64,000 bases of DNA from an uncultured Marinobacter sp. (GTDB lineage Bacteria; Pseudomonadota; Gammaproteobacteria; Pseudomonadales; Oleiphilaceae), in the NCBI RefSeq assembly GCF_946886895.1, contig NZ_CAMPJO010000004.1, positions 303,478 to 367,477 on the forward strand, given 5' to 3'. Below, one piece after another: positions 28,486 to 38,070 of this stretch (position 1 is its first letter; the number at the start of each line of letters is the position of its first letter). Position numbers and translations under genes: made by a program. A model generated the notes under the pieces. It was given only the letters and a program-made list of their open reading frames with translations. It ran no database searches and was not told where the DNA came from.

Positions 28486-29018
28486 TCGGCGGCGCGCCGG
28501 CGCTTCAGGCGGAGAAGTCGGCGTGAGCGCCAGTCGGAACGAATCTTCCGGCGCCACAGGAACTGGATAATCAGATACGCCAGGCATGCCGATACCGTCG
28601 CCACGATCAGTGAGCCCAGGTATAACGGAATACCGATGTCCAGCAGCCGTTCGCTGATCCAGGCCCAGGACAGCTCGAACTCGAAATCGAGGACCGGGCG
28701 GTCCAGCGCCCAGGCGCCAATCTTGTAATTGAAGTAAAAGATCGGCGGCATGGTCACCGGATTGCTGATCCAGACCAGAACCACCGACAGCGGCAGGTTG
28801 GCGTTAAACCAGATGGCAAACAGGGCGGCTGCCAGCATCTGGAAGGGCATCGGGATGAAACAGAACCAGACGCCGACGAGGAAGGCCCGGGCAACACAGT
28901 GCCGATTGATGTGCCACAGGTTGGGTTCATGAAGGATATCGCCCAGGAAATGCAACGACTGCATCGCTTGCACCTTCTCCGGCGTCGGCAAATAGCGTTT
29001 CATGAACTTCTTCGGCAT
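28473..29018 (-). CDS. DUF2062 domain membrane protein
   Basis: The 181-residue protein has two hydrophobic helices near 46-70 and 73-98 (FCFIPMPFQMLAAALFAIWF, then LPLSVVLVWISNPVTMPPIF) and a third near 140-165. The ISNPVTMPPIFYFNYKIG segment is the DUF2062 signature. The termini are very basic. Such proteins often sit next to comEC or lipid genes in Pseudomonas-type genomes; the function is unknown. A second Met (29003) could also be the start. Confidence 0.85.
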   Translation of the reverse strand: MPKKFMKRYLPTPEKVQAMQSLHFLGDILHEPNLWHINRHCVARAFLVGVWFCFIPMPFQMLAAALFAIWFNANLPLSVVLVWISNPVTMPPIFYFNYKIGAWALDRPVLDFEFELSWAWISERLLDIGIPLYLGSLIVATVSACLAYLIIQFLWRRKIRSDWRSRRLLRLKRRRAADQPS

Positions 29019-29097
29019 TGGAAGTTCTGCCTGTCAGTCGAGTGAAGCCACGGCGTCATGGAAGCCGCCGGCGGAAAACCAATCGGGAGGACAAGGA

Positions 29098-31545
29098 TTG
29101 TCCGGAAATACCATCAGTCAATGCCATCGCCCTTCAGATTGGCGGCGGCCCGCGTTCCTGGGCGTTTTCGCCTTCTCTAGCGGCGTTATCTTACTGTATT
29201 GGTTGGCGATGATGCCACCTCCGGGATGGTTGCTGCCGTGCATTGTTGTCGCGCTGGTAGCAGCGGTTCGGGTTGACCGCCCCCTGTGTCGAAGTGTCTT
29301 CGTTACTTTCGCTGGCCTTTGCCTGGGGCTGGCCTGGGCCAGCTGGTTCGCCAGCGAACGGCTCGCAGAGCGACTTCCAGGGCAGCTTGAGGGTGAGCCG
29401 GTAACCGTTTCGGGTTATCTGTGTGATCTGCCTTCCCAGGGCAGTTTCAACAGCCTTCGTTTCAGCTTCTGCGTCACCCGCTGGCACGGTGTATCGGTAA
29501 GTCCGGACCAATTGGCGTTGCTGCCCACGTTGCTCCGGCTTGCCTGGTATGGCCGGGACGGGGCGGGTTTGCCCGACCACCGGCTACGGCTGACGGTTGT
29601 ATTGAAGCGGCCCCATGGCGCCCTGAATCCCGAAGGTTTCCGATACGAGGACTGGCTTTTCCGCAAGGGTTACCGGGCCACCGGCAGTGTGCGTTCGGTG
29701 TCAGCCGACCCCGACGTTCCCTGCCGCCTGACGTGTCAGTTTCACCGTGCCCATGGAAGCCTCGCCCGCTGGGTCGACCGGCAGTTTGGCGAGCGTGAAC
29801 ATCATGCGCTGATCGCTTCGCTGCTGATCGGCAACCGTGGCTATATGGAAAATGAGCACTGGGCGGTGCTGGAAGCCACCGGCACTATCCACCTGGTGGC
29901 GATTTCCGGGCTGCACCTCGGGTTGGTGGCGCTCGGAGCCGGTCTGGTCGCCCGCCGTTTGCTGCTGGCCCTGCCGCCCGGCCGGGTCAGTGAGCGTCGA
30001 AGCCGGGTGCTGGCGTTTTCGGTGGTCCTGGTCTGCTGTCTGTTCTACGCCCTGGCGGCGGGCTTTACCGTCCCCACCCGGCGGGCCCTGATCATGGTCA
30101 CGGTGGCTGGCTGGAGTTTGCTGATGGCAAGGCAGACACCGGTGTGGCAGTCCCTGATTCTGGCGCTGGGGCTGGTGCTCTGCCAGGATCCGTTTGCCCC
30201 GCTGGACCAGGGTTTCTGGCTGTCTTTCGGCGCGGTGTCGATGCTTATTTGTGTGTTTGCGGCACGCTTGCGGGCGCCGGGGTGGCTGGCTGGGCTGGTG
30301 CTCAGCCAGGGTGCCGTCTTTGCCGGCCTCTGGCCCATTCTGTCTTTGGTGGGACAGGCCCAGCCGCTGGCCGGCCTGCTGGCCAATCTGGTTGCCATCC
30401 CCTGGGTGTCCCTGGTGGTGATGCCGGTATTGATCATTGGGGGGCTGCTGACGGCCTTGGTTCCAGCGCTGGCGGGTGCGGTCGGGATGGTGTTTGACGG
30501 CGTACTGGATGCGCTCTGGTGCTTCCTGTCCGGCGTATCCCGATGGCACTGGCCCACACTCGATGCGGGCTGGCCGGAAGTGATCGGGTTTGCGGTGGTG
30601 GTCTTGCTGGTTGTCTGCCTGCCGTTGCGGGCATTTCGTGTTCTCGGATTCGCCCTGATCATGGCCTGGGCCGGGGCGACATTGACCGCTGGCAGGCCCG
30701 GCAACCCTTTCGTGGCCGATCCGGAGGTACGGGTCTGGGATGTCGGGCAGGGGCTGTCGGTCATGATTCGTCATCGGCGAAAGGTTCTGCTGTACGACAC
30801 CGGCCCGGAAGTCAAAGGCGTGTTTTCGGCTGTCGAATCCGTACTGATCCCAAACCTCAGGGCGCTGGGCATTCGCCGTATCGATGAACTGGTGATCAGC
30901 CATGGGGATAACGACCACGCCGGTGGCCTGCCACAGTTGCTCGACGCATTCGATGTCGGAATCCTGAGGTCGGGGGAGCCTGACGTAGTGCAGGGCAAGT
31001 TGCTCCGTTTTCCGGACCGGGAGGTGCGGGGGTGCGATAGCGAAACGCTGACGCTGGGTGAGCTGTCGGTGCGGCTCTGGCAGGCACCGGGCAACCTCAT
31101 CGATGGCGACAACGATGCGTCCTGTGTCGTGACCGTTGGGCACCCGGCATCCGCTACCGAGTGGATACTGCCGGGGGACATTACCGCCGGAGTGGAAGCC
31201 AGCCACTTGCGTTCGATGACGTCATTCAGGCGCCCCGCGACGCGGGTGGTGTTTGCGCCCCATCACGGCAGCAAGACGTCGTCATCGGTGGCCTGGGTCC
31301 AGGCCATGCAGCCCGATGTGGTGATCTACAATGCCGGGTACCGGCACCGGTTTGGCCATCCCCACCCGGAGGTCGTGAGCCGCTATGTGGCGGTGGGAGC
31401 CCGGGCCTTTAATACAGCCTGCTCCGGACAACTGGTGTTGTCGGTGCACGACGGGGCTCGCCTTCGTATTCGGGAAATGCGGGATTTGGCGAGTTTCTGG
31501 ATATCCGGCCCCGGCCTGGCCCGGAAGCAATGTAAAATACCGTGA
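29098..31545 (+). CDS. comEC: DNA internalisation competence protein ComEC/Rec2
   Basis: ComEC forms the inner-membrane channel for transforming DNA. The protein has an N-terminal DUF4131 region with two helices, the Competence domain with many membrane helices (including AISGLHLGLVALGAGL), and a C-terminal metallo-beta-lactamase-like domain with SHGDNDHAGG near 600 and FAPHHGSKTSSS. I choose the TTG at 29098 (815 residues), because GGAGG lies exactly 7 nt upstream. An ATG at 29002 would add 32 polar residues and overlap the divergent DUF2062 start. It points to natural transformation capacity, but other competence genes are outside the window. Confidence 0.9.
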   Translation: MSGNTISQCHRPSDWRRPAFLGVFAFSSGVILLYWLAMMPPPGWLLPCIVVALVAAVRVDRPLCRSVFVTFAGLCLGLAWASWFASERLAERLPGQLEGEPVTVSGYLCDLPSQGSFNSLRFSFCVTRWHGVSVSPDQLALLPTLLRLAWYGRDGAGLPDHRLRLTVVLKRPHGALNPEGFRYEDWLFRKGYRATGSVRSVSADPDVPCRLTCQFHRAHGSLARWVDRQFGEREHHALIASLLIGNRGYMENEHWAVLEATGTIHLVAISGLHLGLVALGAGLVARRLLLALPPGRVSERRSRVLAFSVVLVCCLFYALAAGFTVPTRRALIMVTVAGWSLLMARQTPVWQSLILALGLVLCQDPFAPLDQGFWLSFGAVSMLICVFAARLRAPGWLAGLVLSQGAVFAGLWPILSLVGQAQPLAGLLANLVAIPWVSLVVMPVLIIGGLLTALVPALAGAVGMVFDGVLDALWCFLSGVSRWHWPTLDAGWPEVIGFAVVVLLVVCLPLRAFRVLGFALIMAWAGATLTAGRPGNPFVADPEVRVWDVGQGLSVMIRHRRKVLLYDTGPEVKGVFSAVESVLIPNLRALGIRRIDELVISHGDNDHAGGLPQLLDAFDVGILRSGEPDVVQGKLLRFPDREVRGCDSETLTLGELSVRLWQAPGNLIDGDNDASCVVTVGHPASATEWILPGDITAGVEASHLRSMTSFRRPATRVVFAPHHGSKTSSSVAWVQAMQPDVVIYNAGYRHRFGHPHPEVVSRYVAVGARAFNTACSGQLVLSVHDGARLRIREMRDLASFWISGPGLARKQCKIP

Positions 31546-31617
31546 CATTCCAGGTGTGGTCTACGCCGACAGCTATGCTAAAGTAGCGCGGCTTGTAAAC
31601 AATCAGGGAGACCAAGC

Positions 31618-32244
31618 GTGTTCGAGCTGCTTAAAGCCGGTGGCATTCTGATGGTGCCAATTGTTGCCTGTTCCATCCTGGCGCTTGCCATCATCCTGGA
31701 ACGTTTCTGGACCCTTCGCCCGTCCCGGGTTGCGCCGCCCCAGACCGTGAATGAGCTCTGGCGCTGGATCAAGAAAAAAGAACTGAATGGCCGCAAACTC
31801 AAGGCGCTGCAGGGCTCTTCGCCCATGGGCCGGATTCTTGCCGGCGGCCTGCTCAATGCCAAGCATGGCCGCGAGATCATGAAGGAAAGCATTGAGCACG
31901 AGGCCAGCCAGGTTATCCATGATCTTGAGCGTTTCCTGAATCCGCTGGGTACCGTGGCGACCATCGCCCCGCTGCTTGGTCTGTTGGGCACTGTGATTGG
32001 CATGATCAAGGTGTTCGCCGAGATCCAACTGGCCGGTGTCGGTAACGCCGGCAACCTGGCGGGCGGCATCTCGGAAGCCTTGATTACCACCGCCGCCGGC
32101 CTGAGCGTGGCCATTCCGGCGCTGATCTGCCATCGCTACTTCATCCGTCGGGTGGATGAACTGGTGGTGGGTATGGAGCAGGAAGCCATAAAGCTGGTTG
32201 AGGTGGTTCACGGGGACCGTGAAATCGACGTGGAAGGAGCCTGA
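31618..32244 (+). CDS. exbB: ExbB/TolQ/MotA family proton-channel subunit
   Basis: The 208-residue protein has a first membrane helix near 7-27 and two more in the conserved region (PLGTVATIAPLLGLLGTVIG near 102-121, then LITTAAGLSVAIPALICH near 160-177). It starts with GTG behind a GGGAG. With the next gene it forms an ExbBD-type proton-driven motor. It is the first gene of the msbA operon and is distinct from tolQ at 58684 in this window. No tonB is nearby, so the partner is unknown. Confidence 0.92.
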   Translation: MFELLKAGGILMVPIVACSILALAIILERFWTLRPSRVAPPQTVNELWRWIKKKELNGRKLKALQGSSPMGRILAGGLLNAKHGREIMKESIEHEASQVIHDLERFLNPLGTVATIAPLLGLLGTVIGMIKVFAEIQLAGVGNAGNLAGGISEALITTAAGLSVAIPALICHRYFIRRVDELVVGMEQEAIKLVEVVHGDREIDVEGA

Positions 32245-32249
32245 ACACC

Positions 32250-32675
32250 GTGAAGTTCAAGCGCCAGAGAAGCCAGGAAGTCGGGGTAGACCTGACGCCA
32301 CTGATCGATGTGGTGTTCCTGTTGCTGATTTTCTTTATGGTCTCGACCACATTTACCCGTGAGAGCCACCTGCAGGTGGAACTGCCGGAAGCCAGCGCTG
32401 AACCGGCGTCTCCGGCCGAGGTCAGGCAGATCGATGTGGTGATCAATGCTGAGGGCCAGTACATTCTCAATGACAGGGCGCTGGTGAATAACCGCCGCGA
32501 AACCCTGGAGCGGGGCGTTCGGGAACTGGCCGAGGGTGACAGCACGCTGCCGTTTATCATCACTGCCGATGCCCGCACGCCCCATGAGTTTGTGGTGCGG
32601 GCCATGGATGTGGCAGGCCGGCTGGGCTTTGCCAGGCTGAGCATCACTACCGAGCGGGAGGCCGAGGGCCAGTGA
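32250..32675 (+). CDS. exbD: ExbD/TolR family protein
   Basis: The 141-residue protein has a short cytoplasmic start, one membrane helix carrying the conserved Asp (LTPLIDVVFLLLIFFMVST, Asp near 22) and a periplasmic domain. The GTG start has AAGGAG 10 nt upstream, at the end of exbB. Its stop overlaps the msbA start (GTGA), which couples the motor pair to lipid A export. The Asp is the proton-carrying residue of the family. Confidence 0.93.
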   Translation: MKFKRQRSQEVGVDLTPLIDVVFLLLIFFMVSTTFTRESHLQVELPEASAEPASPAEVRQIDVVINAEGQYILNDRALVNNRRETLERGVRELAEGDSTLPFIITADARTPHEFVVRAMDVAGRLGFARLSITTEREAEGQ

Positions 32676-34450
32676 ATACCCCGGAGCCGCTCACCCATCC
32701 GTCCGCGGTTGTCCCCGGTGGTGGCTGGGAAACCTATAAGCGACTGTTGGCCTACGTGAAGCCCTTCTGGCTTGCATTTGCCCTGGCTGTCGTCGGCAAC
32801 GTGATCTACGCCGCAGCGTCCACGGGTATGGCGGCGGCCATGGAATATGTGATCGCGGCCATCGAGAACCCCACGGCCCAGAACCGCCTGATGCTGACGG
32901 GCATGATTGTCGGGGTGTTCGCCTTTCGTGGCCTGGGCACCTTCATGAGCCAGTACTTCATCAATTACGTAGGGCGACAAGTCATCAATGCGCTGCGGAA
33001 TGATGTGTTTAACCGCCTGATGACCCTGCCATCGCGCTACTTTGACGACAACGCCTCCGGGCGGCTGGTGTCCAAGCTGACCTTCAACGTTGAACAGGTG
33101 GCGGAAGCCAGCACCAACGCCGTTACCATTACCCTCCGCGAGGGCCTGACCATCGTCGGGCTGCTCAGTTTCATGCTGTACACCAACTGGAAGCTGACCC
33201 TGATTTTCGTGACTGTGGGGCCGGTTATAGGCGTTGTCGTGAGTTATGCCAGTAAACGGTTCCGCAAGATCAGCCAGCGTATCCAGGGGTCGATGGGTGA
33301 CATCACCCATGTCGCGTCAGAGGCCATTAGCGGTTACCGGGTGGTGCGGACCTTTGGTGGCGAAGACTATGAAAAGTCCAGGTTTCATCACGTTAACGAG
33401 CGCAACCTGAAGCAAAGCCTTAAAATGGCCCAGACTCAGGCCATCAGTGTGCCCATTATCCAGGTGCTGGTGGCCGTTGCCATCGCCGCCCTGGTGTGGA
33501 TGATGCTGGCGCCGGAAATTCGCGGAGAGATGACTACCGGCCAGTTGGTGGCATTCATTACCGCTGCGACCACCATGGCCAAGCCTATCCGTCAGGTGAC
33601 CTCGGTGCACGCGCAGATACAGAAGGGCGTTGCCGCCGCCTACGATGTATTCGAAACCATTGATGAGCCACCCGAGCAGGACCCGGGCCGTTACGCGCCC
33701 GCTCGCGTGGATGGCACCATCGGGTTTGATAACGTCTCGTTTCGCTACCGCGATCAGCTCGACAATGTACTGGAAGGCATATCCCTCGACATTCCGGCCG
33801 GTCAGAGTGTGGCGCTGGTCGGGCGCTCGGGAAGCGGTAAATCCACCCTGGTGAGCCTGTTGCCAAGGTTCTATGAGTACACCGGGGGGGATATCCGTAT
33901 TGACGGGCACTCCCTGAAGGACTTCTCCCTGAAGGCCCTGCGCGCCCAGATTGCCCTGGTGACTCAGAATGTGGTGTTGTTCAACGACTCCATTGCAGCC
34001 AATATTGCCTACGGCGCACTCCGGGAATGCACCCGCGAGGAGATTCGGGAGGCGGCCGCCAAGGCCCATGCCCTTGAGTTTATTGACCGCATGCCCGATG
34101 GACTCGATACCATGATCGGCGACAACGGCGTTATGCTGTCTGGCGGCCAGCGACAGCGCCTTGCCATCGCCCGGGCACTGCTGAAAAACGCGCCCATTCT
34201 GATTCTGGACGAGGCAACCTCGGCGCTCGATACAGAGTCGGAGCGGCATATTCAGGAAGCCCTTGAAACGGTCATGCGGGGCCGGACCACACTGGTCATC
34301 GCCCACCGGCTATCGACCATCGAAAAAGCGGACCGCATTCTGGTGATGGACAACGGTCGTATCGTCGAATCCGGAAAACACCACGAGCTGCTGGAGGCCG
34401 GCGGGGCCTACGCCCAGTTGCACCAGATGCAGTTCAGCGAGCAGGCATGA
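32672..34450 (+). CDS. msbA: Lipid A export ATP-binding/permease protein MsbA
   Basis: MsbA flips lipid A-core across the inner membrane. The 592-residue half-transporter has six membrane helices in the first 320 residues, then the ATPase with Walker A GRSGSGKST near 383-391, the signature LSGGQRQRLAIARALL and Walker B PILILDEATSALD. The length is near E. coli (582). The GTG start overlaps the exbD stop by 4 nt, and the stop overlaps lpxK by 4 nt, as in E. coli msbA-lpxK. MsbA is the expected essential flippase. Confidence 0.96.
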   Translation: MNTPEPLTHPSAVVPGGGWETYKRLLAYVKPFWLAFALAVVGNVIYAAASTGMAAAMEYVIAAIENPTAQNRLMLTGMIVGVFAFRGLGTFMSQYFINYVGRQVINALRNDVFNRLMTLPSRYFDDNASGRLVSKLTFNVEQVAEASTNAVTITLREGLTIVGLLSFMLYTNWKLTLIFVTVGPVIGVVVSYASKRFRKISQRIQGSMGDITHVASEAISGYRVVRTFGGEDYEKSRFHHVNERNLKQSLKMAQTQAISVPIIQVLVAVAIAALVWMMLAPEIRGEMTTGQLVAFITAATTMAKPIRQVTSVHAQIQKGVAAAYDVFETIDEPPEQDPGRYAPARVDGTIGFDNVSFRYRDQLDNVLEGISLDIPAGQSVALVGRSGSGKSTLVSLLPRFYEYTGGDIRIDGHSLKDFSLKALRAQIALVTQNVVLFNDSIAANIAYGALRECTREEIREAAAKAHALEFIDRMPDGLDTMIGDNGVMLSGGQRQRLAIARALLKNAPILILDEATSALDTESERHIQEALETVMRGRTTLVIAHRLSTIEKADRILVMDNGRIVESGKHHELLEAGGAYAQLHQMQFSEQA

Positions 34451-35487
34451 CCTCCCTGGTTCATCGTCTGTGGTACGGCAAGGGCCGGCCCCTGGCGTTC
34501 CTGGCCCCCCTGGCCTGGCTGTTCCGGACGGTAGCTGAGGTGCGCCGCCGTAAAGCCTGGGAGGCGCTGGCTCAGCCGCTGCCCGTTCCGGTCGTCGTGG
34601 TGGGCAACATCACCGCCGGCGGTACCGGCAAATCACCACTGACGGCCTGGCTGGTTTCCCGGACCCAGGCCGCTGGCTGGCGACCGGTGATTCTCAGCCG
34701 TGGCTATGGTGGCCAATCTTCCCGATACCCTCTCCTGGTCACGGCCGACACCGATGCAGCGCAAGCCGGCGACGAGCCGGTCATGTTGGCCAGGGCCACC
34801 GGTTGCCCTGTTGTGGTTGATCCCCAGCGGCGCCGTGGCGCTGGATATGCCCTGGACAACCAGCTGGGGAACCTGCTGATCTGTGATGATGGCCTCCAGC
34901 ATTACCGGTTGCCCCGGGATGTTGAGCTGGCGGTATTCGATGGCAACCGGGGACTGGGCAACGGCGCAGTGATACCGGTTGGCCCGCTCCGGGAACCGGT
35001 GGAGCGGCTGACGAGTGTGGATTTTGTGGTGGTTAATAACGGTGCCGACCTGTCAGCACCGGCGCGGCTCGACAGTTTTGCGGGGGTGGACCACCCCGAC
35101 ATCCACAGCATGACGCTCACCCCCAGCCGTCTGAGCAATCTGAACACCGGCGAGACCAGGGATCTCGAGTGTCTCCGGGGTCAACTTGTCCGGGCGGTGG
35201 CCGGTATCGGCCATCCGCAACGGTTTTTCGATACACTGTCCGGTTTGGGGGCGGTGGTGACCGAAGCACCGTTTCCCGATCATCACCGCTTCAAGCCCGG
35301 AGACCTGAATGCTGACAGTGGTGAGTGGGTCGTGATGACCGCCAAGGATGCCGTAAAATGCCAGGGCTTTGCGCCCGACAACGCCTGGGTGTTGTCGGTA
35401 GAGGCCAGATTGCCGGAGGCATTTGCCATGGCGGTGCTGGCCCGCATTCGAGCCTGCTCCGATGCCTTAACGTTGAACCGTCGATGA
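34447..35487 (+). CDS. lpxK: Tetraacyldisaccharide 4'-kinase LpxK
   Basis: LpxK phosphorylates the 4' position of the lipid A disaccharide precursor. The 346-residue membrane-associated kinase has an N-terminal hydrophobic helix (FLAPLAWLFRTVAEVR) and the P-loop in NITAGGTGKSPL near 54-65. SRGYGG and DDGLQHY follow, the latter with the catalytic Asp-His pair of the family. The ATG overlaps the msbA stop (ATGA). The stop lies 9 nt before the ycaR-like gene. Confidence 0.95.
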   Translation: MTSLVHRLWYGKGRPLAFLAPLAWLFRTVAEVRRRKAWEALAQPLPVPVVVVGNITAGGTGKSPLTAWLVSRTQAAGWRPVILSRGYGGQSSRYPLLVTADTDAAQAGDEPVMLARATGCPVVVDPQRRRGAGYALDNQLGNLLICDDGLQHYRLPRDVELAVFDGNRGLGNGAVIPVGPLREPVERLTSVDFVVVNNGADLSAPARLDSFAGVDHPDIHSMTLTPSRLSNLNTGETRDLECLRGQLVRAVAGIGHPQRFFDTLSGLGAVVTEAPFPDHHRFKPGDLNADSGEWVVMTAKDAVKCQGFAPDNAWVLSVEARLPEAFAMAVLARIRACSDALTLNRR

Positions 35488-35496
35488 GAATGGACC

Positions 35497-35685
35497 ATGG
35501 ATAAAAAACTGCTGGCCATGCTGGCCTGCCCGGTGTGCAAGGGCGAGTTGAAACTGAACGATGACAGGACCGAACTGGTTTGCTACCAGGACGCCATGGC
35601 GTTTCCGATCCGCGAGGGCATTCCGGTGATGCTGGCAAGTGAAGCCCGCACCCTGACCACGGATGAGCGTCTGGATAAACGCTGA
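35497..35685 (+). CDS. ycaR: Trm112-family small zinc-type protein (YcaR)
   Basis: The 62-residue protein begins [18 protein letters not shown] and carries [14 protein letters not shown], the hallmarks of the UPF0434/Trm112 family. Only one CPxC pair is visible; bacterial members often keep the fold without a full zinc site. YcaR sits between lpxK and kdsB in many gammaproteobacteria, exactly as here. Its role in bacteria is not established. Confidence 0.92.
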   Translation: MDKKLLAMLACPVCKGELKLNDDRTELVCYQDAMAFPIREGIPVMLASEARTLTTDERLDKR

Positions 35686-35736
35686 ACCTCCCGATACCAG
35701 GCCCGATGACAGGCCCGATAACAGGATAGAAACACC

Positions 35737-36537
35737 ATGTCGTTTACCGTTGTGATTCCGGCCCGCTTTGCCTCCAGCCGGCTGCCAGGCAAACCACTGG
35801 CGGATATAGCCGGCAAGCCCATGGTTCAGCATGTCTGCGAGCGGGCGGCCCGCAGCCGGGCCAGCCGGGTGGTGGTTGCGACCGACGATGAACGTATCCG
35901 TCGGGCCTGCGAGTCCTTTGGTACCGAGGTGGTCATGACGTCACCGGACCACGCCAGCGGAACCGACCGGCTTGAGGAAGTGGCCCGGACCCTTCGCCTG
36001 GATCCGGATCACCGGGTGGTGAATGTTCAGGGCGACGAACCCCTGATTCCGCCGGCCCTGATCAATCAGGTGGCGGACAATCTGGAGCGTTTCCCGGCGG
36101 CCGCGATCTCAACCCTGTGCGAACCGTTGCACGACCCGGACCAGGTATTCAATCCGAACGTGGTGAAAGTGGTGTTCGATCACGAGGGAATGGCGCACTA
36201 TTTCAGTCGCTCACCGATTCCCTGGGCGCGGGAGCAGTGGCAGTTGAACTCACCCTTTGACAGCTTGGCGGATGTCCGGCTGCCGGAAGGTGTCGGATAT
36301 TTCCGGCACATTGGCATCTACGGCTATCGTTGCAGTGTTCTGAGTCGCTTCGTGACATGGCCGCCGGCGCCGACCGAGCGGGTTGAGTCCCTGGAACAGC
36401 TTCGGGCGCTGTATAATGGTGCCCGGATTCACGTGGCTATTGCCATGGAAAGCCCCCCCGGGGGTGTGGATACCCAATCGGATCTGGAGCGGGTGAGGGC
36501 ACTGGTTGCTTCCCCACCGGAACGAAGGAGCCCATGA
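35737..36537 (+). CDS. kdsB: 3-deoxy-manno-octulosonate cytidylyltransferase
   Basis: KdsB activates KDO as CMP-KDO for LPS core assembly. The 266-residue nucleotidyltransferase starts [20 protein letters not shown], with the Arg and Lys of the CTP-binding loop, and has [20 protein letters not shown] (metal-binding Asp) and [12 protein letters not shown]. The length is slightly above E. coli (248). It ends one base before the tyrosine-phosphatase ATG. Confidence 0.96.
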   Translation: MSFTVVIPARFASSRLPGKPLADIAGKPMVQHVCERAARSRASRVVVATDDERIRRACESFGTEVVMTSPDHASGTDRLEEVARTLRLDPDHRVVNVQGDEPLIPPALINQVADNLERFPAAAISTLCEPLHDPDQVFNPNVVKVVFDHEGMAHYFSRSPIPWAREQWQLNSPFDSLADVRLPEGVGYFRHIGIYGYRCSVLSRFVTWPPAPTERVESLEQLRALYNGARIHVAIAMESPPGGVDTQSDLERVRALVASPPERRSP

Positions 36538-37017
36538 ATGAGTGATCAGGTGAGTGTGCTGTTTGTCTGCCTCGGCAATATCTGCCGGTCGCCCACAGCT
36601 GAGGGCGTATTCCGGGCGCTGGTCGCAGCGGAGGGGCTGGAGCAACTGGTCCGGATTGACTCCTGCGGAACCGGAAACTGGCACCTGGGCAAGGTCCCGG
36701 ACCCCCGGGCCCAGGCTGCCGCCCGTGAACGCGGGATCGATATCAGCCAGCTCAGGGCCAGGCAGCTTGACCCCCGGGACCTGGACACCTTTGACTATGT
36801 TCTGGTGATGGACCGTCAGAATCTGGCGGATGTCAAAGATGTATGGCGCCAGCACGGTGGCACCGAGCCTGAACTGTTTCTGGGTTATGGGCGTTCCGGT
36901 ACCCCTGAAGTGCCCGACCCCTATTATGGCGGCGATGACGGGTTCGAGCTTGTCCTGGATCTGATCCAGGACGCCGGCAAGGGCCTGATTGCGGATATCC
37001 GGGGGCGCCTGGCTTGA
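36538..37017 (+). CDS. Low-molecular-weight protein-tyrosine phosphatase
   Basis: The 159-residue enzyme carries the P-loop Cys11-x5-Arg17 (VCLGNICRSPTAEG) and the general-acid Asp in PDPYYGG near 126. In Pseudomonas the same gene lies between kdsB and murB. Wzb-like phosphatases act on tyrosine kinases of polysaccharide export; no kinase is in the window. The final TGA overlaps the murB start by 4 nt. Confidence 0.94.
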   Translation: MSDQVSVLFVCLGNICRSPTAEGVFRALVAAEGLEQLVRIDSCGTGNWHLGKVPDPRAQAAARERGIDISQLRARQLDPRDLDTFDYVLVMDRQNLADVKDVWRQHGGTEPELFLGYGRSGTPEVPDPYYGGDDGFELVLDLIQDAGKGLIADIRGRLA

Positions 37018-38054
37018 ATCAGCGGCTCGATATTGGTGAGAACGTTGAGCTCCAGCCCCTCAATTCCCTGAGAGTTGCGGCCCGGGCGCGTTATTTTGTT
37101 GACGTGCATTCAACGGACGAACTCTCTTCCGCGCTCGAATGGGCGGCGCAGCAGGGCGCGAGCACATTAATCCTTGGCGGTGGCAGCAACCTGGTCTTTG
37201 CTGGCGATGTCGATGGCCTTGTTATTCGTGTGCGCCTCCTGGGCAGACGCTGGGAGCAGGTGGACGGCCCGGAGGCAACGCTGGTGCTCGGTGCTGGTGA
37301 GAACTGGCACGACGCCGTCCTGTACGCGGCGTCCGCGGGCTATCGCGGTATTGAAAACCTGGCGCTGATTCCCGGTACCGCAGGGGCTGCGCCGGTCCAG
37401 AACATCGGGGCTTACGGTGTGGAGTTGCGCGACACGCTGGTGGCGGTCACCGCGCTTGACCGGGAGACCGGCCAGGCGGTTCGCCTGGGCAATGGCGACT
37501 GCCAGTTTGCCTACCGGGACAGCCTGTTCAAGCGCACGCCCGGGCGCTATGTGATTACCGGTGTTCACCTTCGGCTCTCTCGCCAGAAACCACTGCAGCT
37601 GGGTTACCGGGAGCTGGAAGAGTACCTTGGTGAGAAAGCACCGCCCGACCTGGACGCGGTGGCCGTGGCCGAGGCGGTGATGGCTATCCGGCGTCGCAAA
37701 CTGCCAGACCCGGCCATGATTCCCAACGCCGGCAGTTTTTTCAAAAACCCGGTGATCTCGCAAGGCTGGTATGAATCCTTGCGGGCGGAATACCCCGGGC
37801 TGGTTGGCCATCCGGTGCCGGAGGGGGTGAAACTGGCTGCCGCCTGGCTGATTGACCAGAGTGGCTGGAAAGGATTCAGGAATACGCGGGTGGGCGTTCA
37901 TAACCGCCAGGCGCTGGTGTTGATCAATCACTCCGGCGGCAACGGCGCGGATATCCTGTCTCTGGCGGACCGGATCCGGCAGTCGGTCAGCGAACGGTTC
38001 GGGGTTGAGCTTGAAATGGAACCGGGCGTTGTGGGCGGCGCAGGCCACCCATAA
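37014..38054 (+). CDS. murB: UDP-N-acetylenolpyruvoylglucosamine reductase MurB
   Basis: MurB makes UDP-MurNAc with NADPH and FAD. The 346-residue type I enzyme has the FAD-binding ILGGGSNLVF near 52-61, LIPGTAGAAPVQNIGAYG, the conserved YRDSLFK and NAGSFFKNP (catalytic Ser), and a C-terminal Glu in ELEMEPGVVG. It begins with a TTG that overlaps the phosphatase stop; no better in-frame start precedes the conserved NSLRVAARA. It is the last gene of the envelope operon and converges on proS with a 16-bp gap. Confidence 0.95.
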   Translation: MNQRLDIGENVELQPLNSLRVAARARYFVDVHSTDELSSALEWAAQQGASTLILGGGSNLVFAGDVDGLVIRVRLLGRRWEQVDGPEATLVLGAGENWHDAVLYAASAGYRGIENLALIPGTAGAAPVQNIGAYGVELRDTLVAVTALDRETGQAVRLGNGDCQFAYRDSLFKRTPGRYVITGVHLRLSRQKPLQLGYRELEEYLGEKAPPDLDAVAVAEAVMAIRRRKLPDPAMIPNAGSFFKNPVISQGWYESLRAEYPGLVGHPVPEGVKLAAAWLIDQSGWKGFRNTRVGVHNRQALVLINHSGGNGADILSLADRIRQSVSERFGVELEMEPGVVGGAGHP

Positions 38055-38070
38055 CGCCTGAGGCAGCCGA

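Noticed and set aside
29701..31206. 501-codon open frame antisense to comEC
   Set aside because: Composition is Gln/Arg/His-rich and repetitive as expected from a shadow frame; the sense strand carries the complete ComEC domains.
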